A stretch of DNA of 64,000 nucleotides from Gracilimonas sp040904925 (GCA_040904925.1 JBBDSP010000011.1:186001-250000); one strand, 5' to 3'. Counted from the stretch's first letter, positions 1 to 9,947 are shown. Program-made: numbers and translations. The notes: generated by a model from the letters alone, not told the origin.

Positions 1-582
1 AACCTGGAATATACATCCATTAAATCCCCGATCAGTGGAGTAGTTTCCGAGCGATTTGTTAAACGCGGAAATATGATCGGCACCGATCAGCAGGTTTTTC
101 GGGTAACTGATTTTAGTCCGTTGCAGGCGATTTTATATGTTCCGGAACACGAAATGGCTAAGATCAGGAAGAATCAGCGTGCCGAACTTCGTGTAGATGC
201 CATGCCGAATCAAGCGTTTATTGGCCACGTGGAGCGTATCAGTCCTGTTGTGGATTCTCAGACGGGAACTTTTAAAGTGACTGTTTATGTGGATGAGACC
301 AAAGATATGCTCCGGCCGGGAATGTTCGGACGTGTAAAAATCGTGTATGATACCCGGCAGAATACACGCATGATCCCGAAATCTGCGGTAATCTCAGAAG
401 ATCTGGCTCAAAGTGTATTTGTGATCCGTGATTCTCTTGCCTTCAAAACACAGATCCAAACCGGCTACAACAATGGGTTGAATGTGGAAGTTATCGGTGG
501 ACTTGAAGACGGTGAGACCGTAGTAACTATTGGCCAAGGAAGCCTGCAAGACAGCACCAAAGTAAATATTATCAACCTGTAA
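1..582 (+). CDS. RND efflux periplasmic adaptor (HlyD/AcrA family), 5-prime truncated by window
   Basis: The reading frame is open from base 1 to the stop at 580-582, so only the C-terminal 193 residues are visible. Seen: the end of the lipoyl/hairpin region (SPISGVVSERFVKRG), the beta-barrel domain, and the typical LRPGMFGRVKI signature of the membrane-proximal domain, then a final GLEDGETVVTIGQGSL stretch. Family knowledge: such proteins bridge an inner-membrane RND pump and a TolC channel in the periplasm. It sits 12 bp upstream of an RND permease and is surely in the same operon. The ATG at 73 is internal, not the start; the true start and signal peptide lie outside the window. Confidence 0.92.
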   Translation, partial: NLEYTSIKSPISGVVSERFVKRGNMIGTDQQVFRVTDFSPLQAILYVPEHEMAKIRKNQRAELRVDAMPNQAFIGHVERISPVVDSQTGTFKVTVYVDETKDMLRPGMFGRVKIVYDTRQNTRMIPKSAVISEDLAQSVFVIRDSLAFKTQIQTGYNNGLNVEVIGGLEDGETVVTIGQGSLQDSTKVNIINL

Positions 583-594
583 GCGGGTCTACCA

Positions 595-3500
595 ATGAAA
601 ATTATTGAGCTTTCTATACGCCGAAAAGTCACCATTGCCATGTTTACGGTGGGAGTTTTACTTTTCGGTATCGTTTCCCTTTCCCGGCTGAACGTAAATT
701 TACTTCCTGAACTGAGTTATCCCACACTCACCATCCGAACTGAATTTCAGGGAGCTGCTCCTATTGAAATTGAAAACCTGATCACCAAACCGGTGGAAGA
801 AGCTGTCGGTGTGGTAAAAGGAGTACAGCAGGTACGTTCTATTTCCCGTGCCGGTCAGTCTGATGTGGTCCTCGAATTTGCCTGGGGAACCGATATGAAC
901 ATTGCTAACCTCGATGTAATGTCGAAACTGGATGCCGTTCAGCTCCCGCTAGAAGCTGAGAAACCGGTCACCCTTCGTTTCGATCCTACCCTCGATCCCA
1001 TAATGCGCTATGCTTTGTATTATGATGATCAGGCTCAACAGCAGGATGCCGGGGATGATGCTTCGGTGAATTACATCGCTTATCAGGATCTTTCAAGTCC
1101 TGATGCCATTTCCAGATTAAAGGGACTTCGGGTTCTGGCGGATGAACAGCTCAAAAAGAGCCTGGAATCATCTCTTGGAGTTGCTTCCGTTAAAGTTAGT
1201 GGTGGACTGGAAGAAGAGATACAGGTAAATATCGATCAGCGGCGGCTTTCTTATCTGAACATTCCAATTGAAAATGTGACCCAGATCTTAAGTGCCGAAA
1301 ACGTCAATCTTTCCGGCGGGCGATTGGAAGAAGGTTCTCAACAATATCTGGTACGAACACTGAATGAATTCAAATCCGTTGATCAGATACGGGATGTGGT
1401 GATTGCACGCAACGGTGAAAATACGATCTACCTCAAAGATGTTGCGAACATAGAACAATCGTACAAAGAACGGGAGACCATTACCCGACTCAATGGTTCT
1501 GAAGCGGTAGAGATCGCCATTTATAAAGAAGGTGATGCCAATACAGTGGCTACTGCTGAAGCTGTGGATGAACGAATGACCCAGATCCGTGATATACTCC
1601 CTCCTGAAATGAAATTAGAGAAGGTCTATGATCAATCGGTTTTTATTGCTTCAGCCGTAAATGAAGTGAAAAATGCGGGTATCATTGGAGGTATTCTGGC
1701 GGTTATCGTGCTGTATCTGTTCTTAAGAAATTTCTGGACTACCGTTATCATCTCAGTTTCCATACCGGTTTCCATCATCGCTACTTTTAACCTGATGTAT
1801 GGGAATGATATCTCCCTCAATATCATGTCACTGGGTGGAATTGCACTCGGTATCGGGATGCTGGTTGATAATTCCATTGTGGTACTGGAGAACATTGCCC
1901 GGCATAAAGAGATGGGGAAAGGAATCATTGAATCGGCCCGGGAGGGAGCGGGTGAAGTGGGGATGGCGGTTGTCGCCTCTACCCTCACCACCATCGCGGT
2001 ATTCTTTCCACTGGTTTTTGTGCAGGGAATTGCCGGACAGCTTTTCCGCGATCAGGCATTGACGGTAACCTTTTCACTGCTGGCTTCCCTTGTTGTTGCG
2101 CTCACTTTGATCCCCATGATGTCTTCCATCACCCGTTCAAAAAATGACCTTGACCCTTTAGAACTGAAAGAGCCAAAAACAAAGTTTGGGCGTGGACTAC
2201 GAGCAACCCGAATGTTCCTGTTCTATACCATTCCAACAGCCATCACCAAAGGATTCAGGTTTATTGTAAAATGGATATCCAGGATTGTCAAAACCCTGTT
2301 TTCTCCCTTTGTATATGTATTCGACAGAAGTTATCGGGTAGTTGAGAAAGTTTATGCAGGGATGCTCCGATGGTCGCTCGACCATAAATTCACCGTACTT
2401 GCTTCAGCAATTTTGATCTTTGCCGGTTCCCTTGCTCTCGTTCCAAGAATTGGGGTTGAACTGATCCCACAACTTTCACAGGGAGAATTTTCTGTGGAAT
2501 TTAAACTTCCTCCCGGAACACCTATCGAGAAGACAGATGCGGCCTTGCATTCTGTACAAGCCTCAGCAAGAGATAAAGATAATATTCAAACCACTTTTGC
2601 TGTGGCGGGAACCGGAAACCGAATGGATGCCAATCCCGATGAGGGTGGTGAGAATTGGGGTGAAATGAACGTAACACTGGCCTCGGGTTCTTCTGCCTAT
2701 GAAGAAGAGATCACCATGGATCAACTCCGCGGTTCACTGAGCCAAATTCCCGGATTGCAGTACAAATTCGAACGACCTTCCCTCTTTTCATTCAGCACCC
2801 CGATCGAAATAGAGATCAGCGGTTTTGATCTGGACAAACTGAAAGAAGCAGGTGATGCAGTAGCCCGAAAGCTTTCTTCCAACAATCGCTTTGCTGATGT
2901 AAAAAGCACGATGGAAACCGGAAGTCCCGAAGTACAGATCATATTCGATCGCGATAAAGCAGCTTCCCTCGGATTACAGGTTCATGATGTAGCTGACCTA
3001 ATTGTAAGCAATATTAGAGGTGATGTAGCCACCCGGTATTCCTGGAGAGATCGAAAAATTGATGTACTGGTTCGTGCCCGTGAAACGGACCGCTCCTCCA
3101 TTGATGAGATCCAAAACCTGATCGTAAATCCCAACAGCGAACGGCCCATTCCCCTGAGTGCGATCGCACAAGTTCAGATCGCTAACGGCCCCGGTGAAAT
3201 TCGCCGAGTTGCTCAGCAACGTGTGGCTGTTGTATCGGCCAACCTCAATTATGGAGATCTCGGTGAAGCTGCTGAAGAAGTTGAACTTGCCCTTGCAGAT
3301 GTGACTTTGCCTACCGGAATTTTTGCACAGATAGCCGGCCAGAATGAGGAGATGTCGGAGTCATTCCGCTCACTGATGTTTGCTCTTGCCTTAGCTGTAT
3401 TTTTGGTTTATCTGGTGATGGCTTCCCAGTTCGAATCACTGCTTCACCCTTTTATCATCTTGTTTACCATTCCACTGGCACTGGTTGGAGCCATACTCGC

Positions 3501-3885
3501 TCTTTACCTGACGGGGACCACCATCAGCGTGGTCGTGTTTATCGGGTTGATATTGCTCATCGGTATCGTGGTGAATAACGCCATCATCCTGATCGACATC
3601 ATCAATCAAATGCGCATGAAGGGCATGGAGAAACTTGAGGCCATCAAAGAAGGTGGGAAATCACGTCTTCGCCCGATCCTGATGACAACGATGACCACTA
3701 CTCTCGGCCTGCTTCCGCTCGCCATTGGTTTTGGAGATGGAGCCGAACTTCGTGCCCCGATGGGAATCACGGTGATCGGTGGGTTACTCATTTCAACCCT
3801 GCTGACGCTTGTGGTAATTCCAGTGATGTATGCCATCCTCGATCGTAAAAATTATTCGGTTCAACCCGAAACTGAAACAGCTTAA
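595..3885 (+). CDS. RND multidrug efflux permease (HAE1/AcrB-like), first of a tandem pair
   Basis: The 1096-residue protein has the full RND plan: TM1 at about 12-30, a large periplasmic loop, TM2-6 from about 358, a second loop from about 620, and TM8-12 at the C-terminus (LVYLVMASQFESLLHPFIILFT). The proton-relay helix reads LGIGMLVDNSIVVLENI near residue 421, with one Asp of the usual pair replaced by Asn, as in many HAE1-type pumps. There is an extra hydrophilic/hydrophobic linker around 520-600 between the halves, which makes it longer than the usual ~1030-1050. It follows the adaptor by 12 bp and precedes a second, different RND permease by 9 bp. Substrate is not readable from sequence. 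Confidence 0.95.
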   Translation: MKIIELSIRRKVTIAMFTVGVLLFGIVSLSRLNVNLLPELSYPTLTIRTEFQGAAPIEIENLITKPVEEAVGVVKGVQQVRSISRAGQSDVVLEFAWGTDMNIANLDVMSKLDAVQLPLEAEKPVTLRFDPTLDPIMRYALYYDDQAQQQDAGDDASVNYIAYQDLSSPDAISRLKGLRVLADEQLKKSLESSLGVASVKVSGGLEEEIQVNIDQRRLSYLNIPIENVTQILSAENVNLSGGRLEEGSQQYLVRTLNEFKSVDQIRDVVIARNGENTIYLKDVANIEQSYKERETITRLNGSEAVEIAIYKEGDANTVATAEAVDERMTQIRDILPPEMKLEKVYDQSVFIASAVNEVKNAGIIGGILAVIVLYLFLRNFWTTVIISVSIPVSIIATFNLMYGNDISLNIMSLGGIALGIGMLVDNSIVVLENIARHKEMGKGIIESAREGAGEVGMAVVASTLTTIAVFFPLVFVQGIAGQLFRDQALTVTFSLLASLVVALTLIPMMSSITRSKNDLDPLELKEPKTKFGRGLRATRMFLFYTIPTAITKGFRFIVKWISRIVKTLFSPFVYVFDRSYRVVEKVYAGMLRWSLDHKFTVLASAILIFAGSLALVPRIGVELIPQLSQGEFSVEFKLPPGTPIEKTDAALHSVQASARDKDNIQTTFAVAGTGNRMDANPDEGGENWGEMNVTLASGSSAYEEEITMDQLRGSLSQIPGLQYKFERPSLFSFSTPIEIEISGFDLDKLKEAGDAVARKLSSNNRFADVKSTMETGSPEVQIIFDRDKAASLGLQVHDVADLIVSNIRGDVATRYSWRDRKIDVLVRARETDRSSIDEIQNLIVNPNSERPIPLSAIAQVQIANGPGEIRRVAQQRVAVVSANLNYGDLGEAAEEVELALADVTLPTGIFAQIAGQNEEMSESFRSLMFALALAVFLVYLVMASQFESLLHPFIILFTIPLALVGAILALYLTGTTISVVVFIGLILLIGIVVNNAIILIDIINQMRMKGMEKLEAIKEGGKSRLRPILMTTMTTTLGLLPLAIGFGDGAELRAPMGITVIGGLLISTLLTLVVIPVMYAILDRKNYSVQPETETA

Positions 3886-3894
3886 TTCACAACC

Positions 3895-6800
3895 ATGAAT
3901 ATTACCGAATTATCTCTACGCCGACCGGTAACCACCCTCATGGTTTTTGTGAGTCTGCTGGTTGTGGGCTTGATCGCCACCCGAATGGTTCCCCTGGAAT
4001 TTATGCCGAATATCACCTTTCCGGGTGCTTTTGTGCAGATCCCGTACCCAAATTCCACCCCTGCTGAAGTCAATGAAAACATAGCGCGCCCCATTGAGGA
4101 AGTGATGGCAACGATCAGTGGAATTGAGCAGATCAATTCAAATTCCGGAGAAAACAACGCCGGAGTGATGATCACTTTTAAGCAGGGCAACGATATTGAC
4201 CTGAAAGCCATCGAAATAAAAGAAAAGATCGAAAGCATTCGCCATCAGCTACCCGATGATTTCGAATATTACCAGATCTTTAAATTCCGTGACGGTGCCA
4301 ATGCATCCCTTCAGCTTCGCATTTCAAGTAACCGCGATCTTTCCGATGCTTATGAATTGCTGAACCGAAATGTGCAGCAGCGCATTGAACGCATTCCCGG
4401 AGTTGGTCAGGTTGATCTGTATGGCGTAGAGAAAAAAGAGATCCGGATCGAGCTGGATCCCGACCGCCTCACCCAATACAATATTGACCTGAACGGTCTC
4501 AGTAATACACTCAGGCGGGCTAATTTCTCCGTTTCGGCCGGCAAGATCACGGATTCCGGAATGCGATATATGGTCCGCCCTGTTGGTGACCTCAGTACTA
4601 CAGATGAGATCGGGAACCTGATCATCACCGAAAATAATATTCGTGTGAAAGACATTGCCCAGGTTACCTACACCTCTCCGAAACGCGATTACGCCCGGCA
4701 TCTTGACATGAAATATGCTATCGGCCTCGATGTGACTAAAGAATCTACCGCGAATTCTGTTGAGGTGGTCAACAATGTGCTGGCTGAAATTGAGAAGATC
4801 AATGAATTGCCTGAAATGCAGGGTATCGAGATCTATGAAATGTTCAATGAAGCAGAAGGAATTCTTAGTTCGCTTCGTGAATTATTCAATGCGGGGATGA
4901 TCGGGGCTTTACTCTCCATCTTTGTACTGTATATTTTCCTGAGACAAGTCAGCACCACCCTTATTGTAGCCACAGCCGTTCCCTTTTCATTGATCGTAAC
5001 GCTTGGCTTTTTCTTCTTCCTCGATATCTCCCTCAATATTCTTTCAATGATGGGATTAATGCTTGCCATTGGGATGCTGGTTGATAATGCCGTTGTGGTA
5101 ACTGAAAACATTCATCGCTATCAGCGAATGGGCCACAGTGCCTGGAAGTCTGCGGTATTTGGTGCGAAGGAAGTTTCTATTGCCGTTACAGCCGGTACCC
5201 TAACCTCCATTATTGTTTTTCTTCCCAATGTGGTAAACGAGAGTTTTATTTCTCAGCATATGTATTACATCGGGATGTCTATCATTATCGCCTTGATCGC
5301 ATCATTGGTCATTTCATTAACAGTAATTCCGCTGCTGGCTTCAAAAATCAAGCCTCCGGAAGAAAGTGATAAGAAAACCATTATTGACAAATTTTCATTG
5401 AAGTATGCGGCTGTACTTGAATGGTTTTTAGAGCGAAGAAAAATTTCCGTACTCTTTATCTCTTTGCTGTTTCTGAGCGGTATTATACCGGCCTCATTTA
5501 TGGCAGTGGACATGTTTCCGCGAGTTGAGGAGCGCCAATTGCGTTTACAATATAATCTTAATGCAGCATATACCCTCGATACGGTCAAAGAATCGGTAGA
5601 TCGAATAGAGAAATACCTGTATGAAAATCAGGAGAATTTTGAGATCGAATCTGTTTACTCCTATTACACTCCCGATTTTGCAGAGTCTACCCTCAATTTG
5701 ATTCCGGATGATAATGCCGTAAAATCGGTTACTCAGATCAAAGAAGAGATACAGGAAAATCTCCCGATGATCGCCATTGGCCGACCGGCTTTTGAGTATA
5801 TCAGCCGTAACAGTGCAGAACAGGTGCGGGTATTTGTGCAGGGCGAATCCATGGAAACACTTGAAGAACTCGCCGAACAAGTGGAATGGAGATTGGGCCA
5901 ACTCGAAGGTTTTGCTGATGTGCGCTCCGAAGCGGAATCCGGAAGTGATGAGATCCGTCTGACCGTAGATCACGATCGCGCTCGTAATTTTGGGCTGACC
6001 TCTTCTGCTGTAGCCCAGATGGTATCCGGTTCTGTCCGCGGGCAAACCGTGCAGCGTATTCGCGGAACCGACGGTGAAATTGATGTGGTACTTGCTTTTC
6101 AGGATGTAAACCGACAGACCATAGATGACCTCCGGAATCTCCCCATTGCCATTGGTGAGCAAACCGTGAAGCTGGCTTCTCTTGCTGATTTTGAGCACAG
6201 TCAGGGAGCCGGACGTATTTTCCGTGAAAACCGCAGAACCTCCCTCGGCATTGCCATTAACCTCGAAGATATCACTCCTGATGAAGCCCGTGAAGAGATA
6301 TCGGAAGTGATGAATCAGATCGCTTATCCAACCGGTTATTCCTGGAGCTACGGGAGAAGCTTCGGTATGGGAGATGATGTGGCAACCACCATGTTATTCA
6401 ATATCTTCATCGCCTTTTTTCTGATCTACCTCATCATGGCTTCTCTGTTTGAATCACTCCTCTACCCCACAAGTGTGTTATCTTGTATCTTTTTTGGTGT
6501 GGTTGGAATCTTATGGTTCTTCTTCATTACCGGCACCACCTTCGATCTGATGGCTTTCATCGGTATTCTCATCCTGATGGGAATTGTGGTGAATAACGGT
6601 ATCGTGATGATCGATCACATCAATCATTTGCGCGGCGAAGGGCTTTCCAGAAGAGAGGCTGTTGTTCAAGGTGGCAGAGACCGAATGCGCCCAATTTTGA
6701 TGACGGCAGCTACCACGGTTTTAGGGCTGATCCCGCTTTGTATCGGCACTACTCAGATCGGCGGAGACGGACCTCCCTACTTTCCAATGGCCCGGGCCAT

Positions 6801-6915
6801 TGTGGGTGGACTTACCTTTTCTACTGTTGTAACCCTTCTCGTTCTTCCATCCATTTATGTGATACTGGATGATATAAGAATTTGGGGGACACGGATCTTA
6901 CACGCAGGCAGGTAA
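3895..6915 (+). CDS. RND efflux permease, second of a tandem pair
   Basis: This 1006-residue RND protein starts MNITELSLRRPVTTLMVFVSLL and has the same twelve-helix, two-loop layout as its upstream neighbour but is clearly divergent and about 90 residues shorter. The relay helix is AIGMLVDNAVVVTENIHRY near residue 395. C-terminal helices include YLIMASLFESLLYP and GIVVNNGIVMIDHIN. With only one adaptor upstream, the two permeases may form a mixed trimer as MdtB/MdtC do, or share the adaptor; this is inference. Gap to the preceding gene is 9 bp. Confidence 0.95.
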   Translation: MNITELSLRRPVTTLMVFVSLLVVGLIATRMVPLEFMPNITFPGAFVQIPYPNSTPAEVNENIARPIEEVMATISGIEQINSNSGENNAGVMITFKQGNDIDLKAIEIKEKIESIRHQLPDDFEYYQIFKFRDGANASLQLRISSNRDLSDAYELLNRNVQQRIERIPGVGQVDLYGVEKKEIRIELDPDRLTQYNIDLNGLSNTLRRANFSVSAGKITDSGMRYMVRPVGDLSTTDEIGNLIITENNIRVKDIAQVTYTSPKRDYARHLDMKYAIGLDVTKESTANSVEVVNNVLAEIEKINELPEMQGIEIYEMFNEAEGILSSLRELFNAGMIGALLSIFVLYIFLRQVSTTLIVATAVPFSLIVTLGFFFFLDISLNILSMMGLMLAIGMLVDNAVVVTENIHRYQRMGHSAWKSAVFGAKEVSIAVTAGTLTSIIVFLPNVVNESFISQHMYYIGMSIIIALIASLVISLTVIPLLASKIKPPEESDKKTIIDKFSLKYAAVLEWFLERRKISVLFISLLFLSGIIPASFMAVDMFPRVEERQLRLQYNLNAAYTLDTVKESVDRIEKYLYENQENFEIESVYSYYTPDFAESTLNLIPDDNAVKSVTQIKEEIQENLPMIAIGRPAFEYISRNSAEQVRVFVQGESMETLEELAEQVEWRLGQLEGFADVRSEAESGSDEIRLTVDHDRARNFGLTSSAVAQMVSGSVRGQTVQRIRGTDGEIDVVLAFQDVNRQTIDDLRNLPIAIGEQTVKLASLADFEHSQGAGRIFRENRRTSLGIAINLEDITPDEAREEISEVMNQIAYPTGYSWSYGRSFGMGDDVATTMLFNIFIAFFLIYLIMASLFESLLYPTSVLSCIFFGVVGILWFFFITGTTFDLMAFIGILILMGIVVNNGIVMIDHINHLRGEGLSRREAVVQGGRDRMRPILMTAATTVLGLIPLCIGTTQIGGDGPPYFPMARAIVGGLTFSTVVTLLVLPSIYVILDDIRIWGTRILHAGR

Positions 6916-6959
6916 AGCCCTCCTTATAAAAAATTGAAGTCGTTTTAGTGTACATATTT

Positions 6960-6977
6960 GTTTAGTATTGAGTAAAC
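6960..6977. promoter_or_regulatory. Putative 18-bp operator GTTTAGTATTGAGTAAAC
   Basis: The site is an inverted repeat with arms GTTTA(G/C)T and AGTAAAC around a 4-base centre. It differs at only three positions from the perfect palindrome at 7666-7683 in front of the TetR gene. It lies just upstream of the ATG chosen for the GbsR/MarR-like regulator, where a repressor would block its promoter. Which regulator binds is inference; TetR-type proteins commonly bind such sites. Confidence 0.6.
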
Positions 6978-7000
6978 AAAGTATTACTCAAAAAGAAGCT

Positions 7001-7468
7001 ATGTCTCTAAGCTATAACGATAAATCAGATTTTGTTGAAGCCTTTAGTTTAAAGATCGAAGAACTGGGGCATCCGCGTATCTATGGACAAATATTAGGCT
7101 GGCTGCTTATCTGTGATCCTCCCCACCAATCCTTTCCCGACCTGATGGAAAATCTGGATATCAGTAAAGCTTCTGTTAGCAATGTAACACGGATGTTACT
7201 GGAACGTGGCCTGATTGAAAAAATACGGATCAAAGGCGAACGTCAGATCTACTTTAAGCTGAAAGATGGATCCATCATTGACTTCATGCAGAAGCAGCTT
7301 CGGCTTGCTCTCGATCTTGAAGAGATCACCGAAAAGGGATTGAATCTCATAAAATCAGACAGTAATACTGATCCCTCCCGTCTTAAAAAAGCCAATGATT
7401 TTCATCGATTTCTTGCCAAACAATCGGAAGATCTTATTCAGAAATACAAAGAAGAAAACGAATACTAA
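7001..7468 (+). CDS. GbsR/MarR-family winged-helix transcriptional regulator
   Basis: From the ATG at 7001 the protein has 155 residues. It opens with the GbsR-type pattern FVEAFSLKIEELGHPRIYGQILGWLLICDPP, followed by a winged helix with the recognition segment ISKASVSNVTRMLLERGLIEKI and a wing RQIYFKL. A longer reading from TTG at 6968 would place the first codons inside the 18-bp operator and has no Shine-Dalgarno, whereas the 7001 ATG has AAGAAG a few bases upstream; I therefore prefer 7001. It follows the second RND permease by 85 bp. GbsR-like members often regulate efflux or osmolyte genes; here control of the upstream pumps is likely but not proven. Confidence 0.85.
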   Translation: MSLSYNDKSDFVEAFSLKIEELGHPRIYGQILGWLLICDPPHQSFPDLMENLDISKASVSNVTRMLLERGLIEKIRIKGERQIYFKLKDGSIIDFMQKQLRLALDLEEITEKGLNLIKSDSNTDPSRLKKANDFHRFLAKQSEDLIQKYKEENEY

Positions 7469-7665
7469 TTAGTTTCTCGCACAATTAATGACCGCTAGTA
7501 CATTAAAATATTGTTAAAGAGAAATCGCCGCTACTTCAAAAAAGAGAATCTGTATTTCATGAAAGCGCTTTTCTGTTCTTTTACCTGAATAATCAGGCTC
7601 CCCTATTCCCATTAGCATTGAACTATCAGCTCAGGAAACTATTTCGATCAAGATATGTTTATTTT

Positions 7666-7683
7666 GTTTACTAATTAGTAAAC
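7666..7683. promoter_or_regulatory. Perfect 18-bp palindromic operator GTTTACTAATTAGTAAAC
   Basis: Both strands read GTTTACTAATTAGTAAAC. It sits 54 bp upstream of the TetR-family start codon at 7737, the usual place for an autoregulatory operator, and has a near copy at 6960-6977 and a shorter relative (TTTACTAAGTAAA) at 14696-14708. Confidence 0.75.
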
Positions 7684-7736
7684 TTACTGAACCTTAAAAT
7701 GAAAAGTTAGTCACATTATGACCAAGAGTTATTCAA

Positions 7737-8393
7737 ATGGGAACACAAGAGCGTAAAGAGCGCGAAAGAAAGCAGCGGAGAGATCAAATATTGAACGCTG
7801 CCATAGAGCTTATTGGAGAGCAAGGTTTCGAAAGCACGACCATGGATGAAATAGCTGAAAGAGCTGAACTCAGTAAGGGCACGCTTTACCTTTATTACAA
7901 TGATAAGGCGACTTTGCATCAGGCTATTAAAAAAAGAGGATTGAAGTTTCTGCATGAACGTTTCTTAGAGATCATACAGCAGGATCTGTCAGGTGCAGAA
8001 CTGGTAAAGGAGATGATGCATACCTTCCTCAACCTCATCACCGAAAACACCACCTTCACCAAAGCCATGATGCTGTTTGAAAACAGCAATGAAAATGATA
8101 CAGAATCACATCAGGTGGTGGAAGATTGCACTCATCTTGAAAGTGAACTCCTGATGCTTCTCGTTCGCTCAATACAAATAGGAAAACAGGATGGAAGCAT
8201 TTTAAGCACCATCAACCCAAAAGTATCAGCGGTGATGATCGGATTTCAAATGAGCGGTATGCTTCAGTTCTACTTTTCAGGCTCTCGCAAACAGGCTCAA
8301 AAAATATTAGACGAACAACAACTCACCATGTCCGAAATGATGGATCAGTTTCTGAATATACAGTTCAGTTCAACACAGGATCTTACATCATGA
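7737..8393 (+). CDS. TetR/AcrR-family transcriptional repressor
   Basis: The 218-residue protein has a classic N-terminal TetR helix-turn-helix: RDQILNAAIELIGEQGFESTTMDEIAERAELSKGTLYLYYNDKATL at residues ~14-60, and an all-helical ligand-binding C-terminal half that is variable in the family. It is the first gene of an efflux operon: its stop overlaps the start of the TolC-like gene (ATGA at 8390-8393). A perfect 18-bp palindrome upstream supports autoregulation. The inducing ligand cannot be read. Confidence 0.93.
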   Translation: MGTQERKERERKQRRDQILNAAIELIGEQGFESTTMDEIAERAELSKGTLYLYYNDKATLHQAIKKRGLKFLHERFLEIIQQDLSGAELVKEMMHTFLNLITENTTFTKAMMLFENSNENDTESHQVVEDCTHLESELLMLLVRSIQIGKQDGSILSTINPKVSAVMIGFQMSGMLQFYFSGSRKQAQKILDEQQLTMSEMMDQFLNIQFSSTQDLTS

Positions 8394-9946
8394 CCTTTTT
8401 TAAATCTCAATCAATCCAAAACATTTTAAATTCTATGAAACGAATTTTTGTACGCCCTTATGCCTACCTCTGGATAGTGGCTCTGTTCTTTAGTCTCGGT
8501 TTAACTTCAAATTCTTTAGCCCAGTCGGCTTATGATACTGAAGACATAACCAGCCAGACATTAAACTTAGAGCAGGCTATTCAAATCTCGCTGGCTAACA
8601 ACACCCAAATGAAACGCTCCCTGCTTTCAGTTCGGGATGCCGACCAGCAGGTGCGTAACGCGTGGAGTAATGTGATGCCTGATATAGCCGCTTCAGCAAA
8701 CTACACCCGTAACCTTGAGGTGCCGGTAAACTTCATTCCTGCAATCATCTTTGACCCAAATGCTAACCCTGATGAATTGGTGCCGGTTGCTTTTGGAACA
8801 GACAATAATTGGCAGGGCGGTTTATCAGTTTCTCAGACACTGTTCAGCGGACAGGCTTTTGTTGGGATCAGCAGTTCGGAATTGTATAAAGCTGCTCAAT
8901 CTGAAAGTATGCGTGCAACCGCACAAGGCATCGTAACCCAAACCCGGATCACTTACTATCAGGCTTTGGTAGCCAAAGAGCAGCTTCGCCTGGTTCAGGC
9001 TCAGATCGATCGCATTGAAAAGAATCTCGATGACACCCGCAAACGTTTCGAGCAGGGTTTCACAGACGATTATGCCATACTTCAGCTGGAAGTTCAGCTT
9101 AGCAATCTCAAGCCCCAACTGACTCAGGCCGAATTCGGCATTCAAAATGCACTTCAGGAACTCCTGGACGTGATGGGACTTCCGGTTCAGCTTTCTATTG
9201 ATATCAAAGGAAATTTAAGTGAATTCAATATCCACACTGAATCCATAGAAACCGAAGAAAATGAGGAGCTGAAAAAGATCGATGGATCTACACCACTGGT
9301 AATGGAAAAAGATTCTGTAGCATTACAACGTGCAATGGATCTGCGTGGTGACCTGCGTATGCTGGATATTCAAAAGCAGCTTCAAGGCAAACAACTTGAT
9401 GCTCAGCGGAGTGCTTATCTGCCCAACATCACTGCTTCGTATAATTTAAACTGGACCGCCTCACAACCCGGAACTCCAGAGTTTTTTGGCAATGATGAAT
9501 CCCGAGCACGCTCACAAACCATCATGCTTGGAGTTCAGCTTCCGATCTTCCAGGGCTTTAGTCGGGACGCAGCTGTTCAACAAGCAAAGATACAGGTTAA
9601 GGACACTGAACTTCAGTTTTTTCAGGCCCGGCAAACGGCTAACAAAGAAATTTTTTCAGCAAAACAAGGCGTTCGGGAAGCTCTTCAAACCAGTGATGCA
9701 CTACAAAAAGCATTACAACAAGCCGAACGCGGATACGATCGTGCACTTATTCGCTATCAAAACGGTGTGGGTTCACAGCAGGAAGTAACCGATGCCGAAC
9801 TTCAGCTTCGCCAGGCCGAAATCAATTATGCGCAAATGGTATCCGGATACCTTACGGCCAAAGCACAATACGATCAGGCGATCGGACAGGTGCCTTTTGT
9901 ACAACAAGACATTCAGCAAATCAAAGAAAATATTGAACTCAAATAA
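8390..9946 (+). CDS. TolC-family outer membrane efflux channel
   Basis: The 518-residue protein carries a signal peptide (ending near SNSLAQ at ~45) and two repeated halves of long alpha-helical segments with Gln/Ala/Leu heptads, as in TolC (for example LNLEQAIQISLANNTQMKRSLL and EQLRLVQAQIDRIEKNLDDTRKRFEQG). It begins at 8390 in overlap with the TetR stop; an alternative ATG at 8435 (MKRIFVRPYAYLW) gives a more compact signal peptide and may be the true start. The adaptor gene begins 1 bp after its stop, so the three components TolC, adaptor and RND pump form one operon. Confidence 0.93.
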   Translation: MTFFKSQSIQNILNSMKRIFVRPYAYLWIVALFFSLGLTSNSLAQSAYDTEDITSQTLNLEQAIQISLANNTQMKRSLLSVRDADQQVRNAWSNVMPDIAASANYTRNLEVPVNFIPAIIFDPNANPDELVPVAFGTDNNWQGGLSVSQTLFSGQAFVGISSSELYKAAQSESMRATAQGIVTQTRITYYQALVAKEQLRLVQAQIDRIEKNLDDTRKRFEQGFTDDYAILQLEVQLSNLKPQLTQAEFGIQNALQELLDVMGLPVQLSIDIKGNLSEFNIHTESIETEENEELKKIDGSTPLVMEKDSVALQRAMDLRGDLRMLDIQKQLQGKQLDAQRSAYLPNITASYNLNWTASQPGTPEFFGNDESRARSQTIMLGVQLPIFQGFSRDAAVQQAKIQVKDTELQFFQARQTANKEIFSAKQGVREALQTSDALQKALQQAERGYDRALIRYQNGVGSQQEVTDAELQLRQAEINYAQMVSGYLTAKAQYDQAIGQVPFVQQDIQQIKENIELK

Positions 9947-9947
9947 C

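Noticed and set aside
6968..7000. TTG start for the GbsR/MarR-like gene
   Set aside because: It would put the start codon inside the operator, has no Shine-Dalgarno, and adds 11 residues not expected for GbsR proteins.
9792..9947. Longer N-terminus for the adaptor lipoprotein
   Set aside because: The extra 52 codons overlap the end of the TolC-like gene and would place the lipoprotein signal internally.
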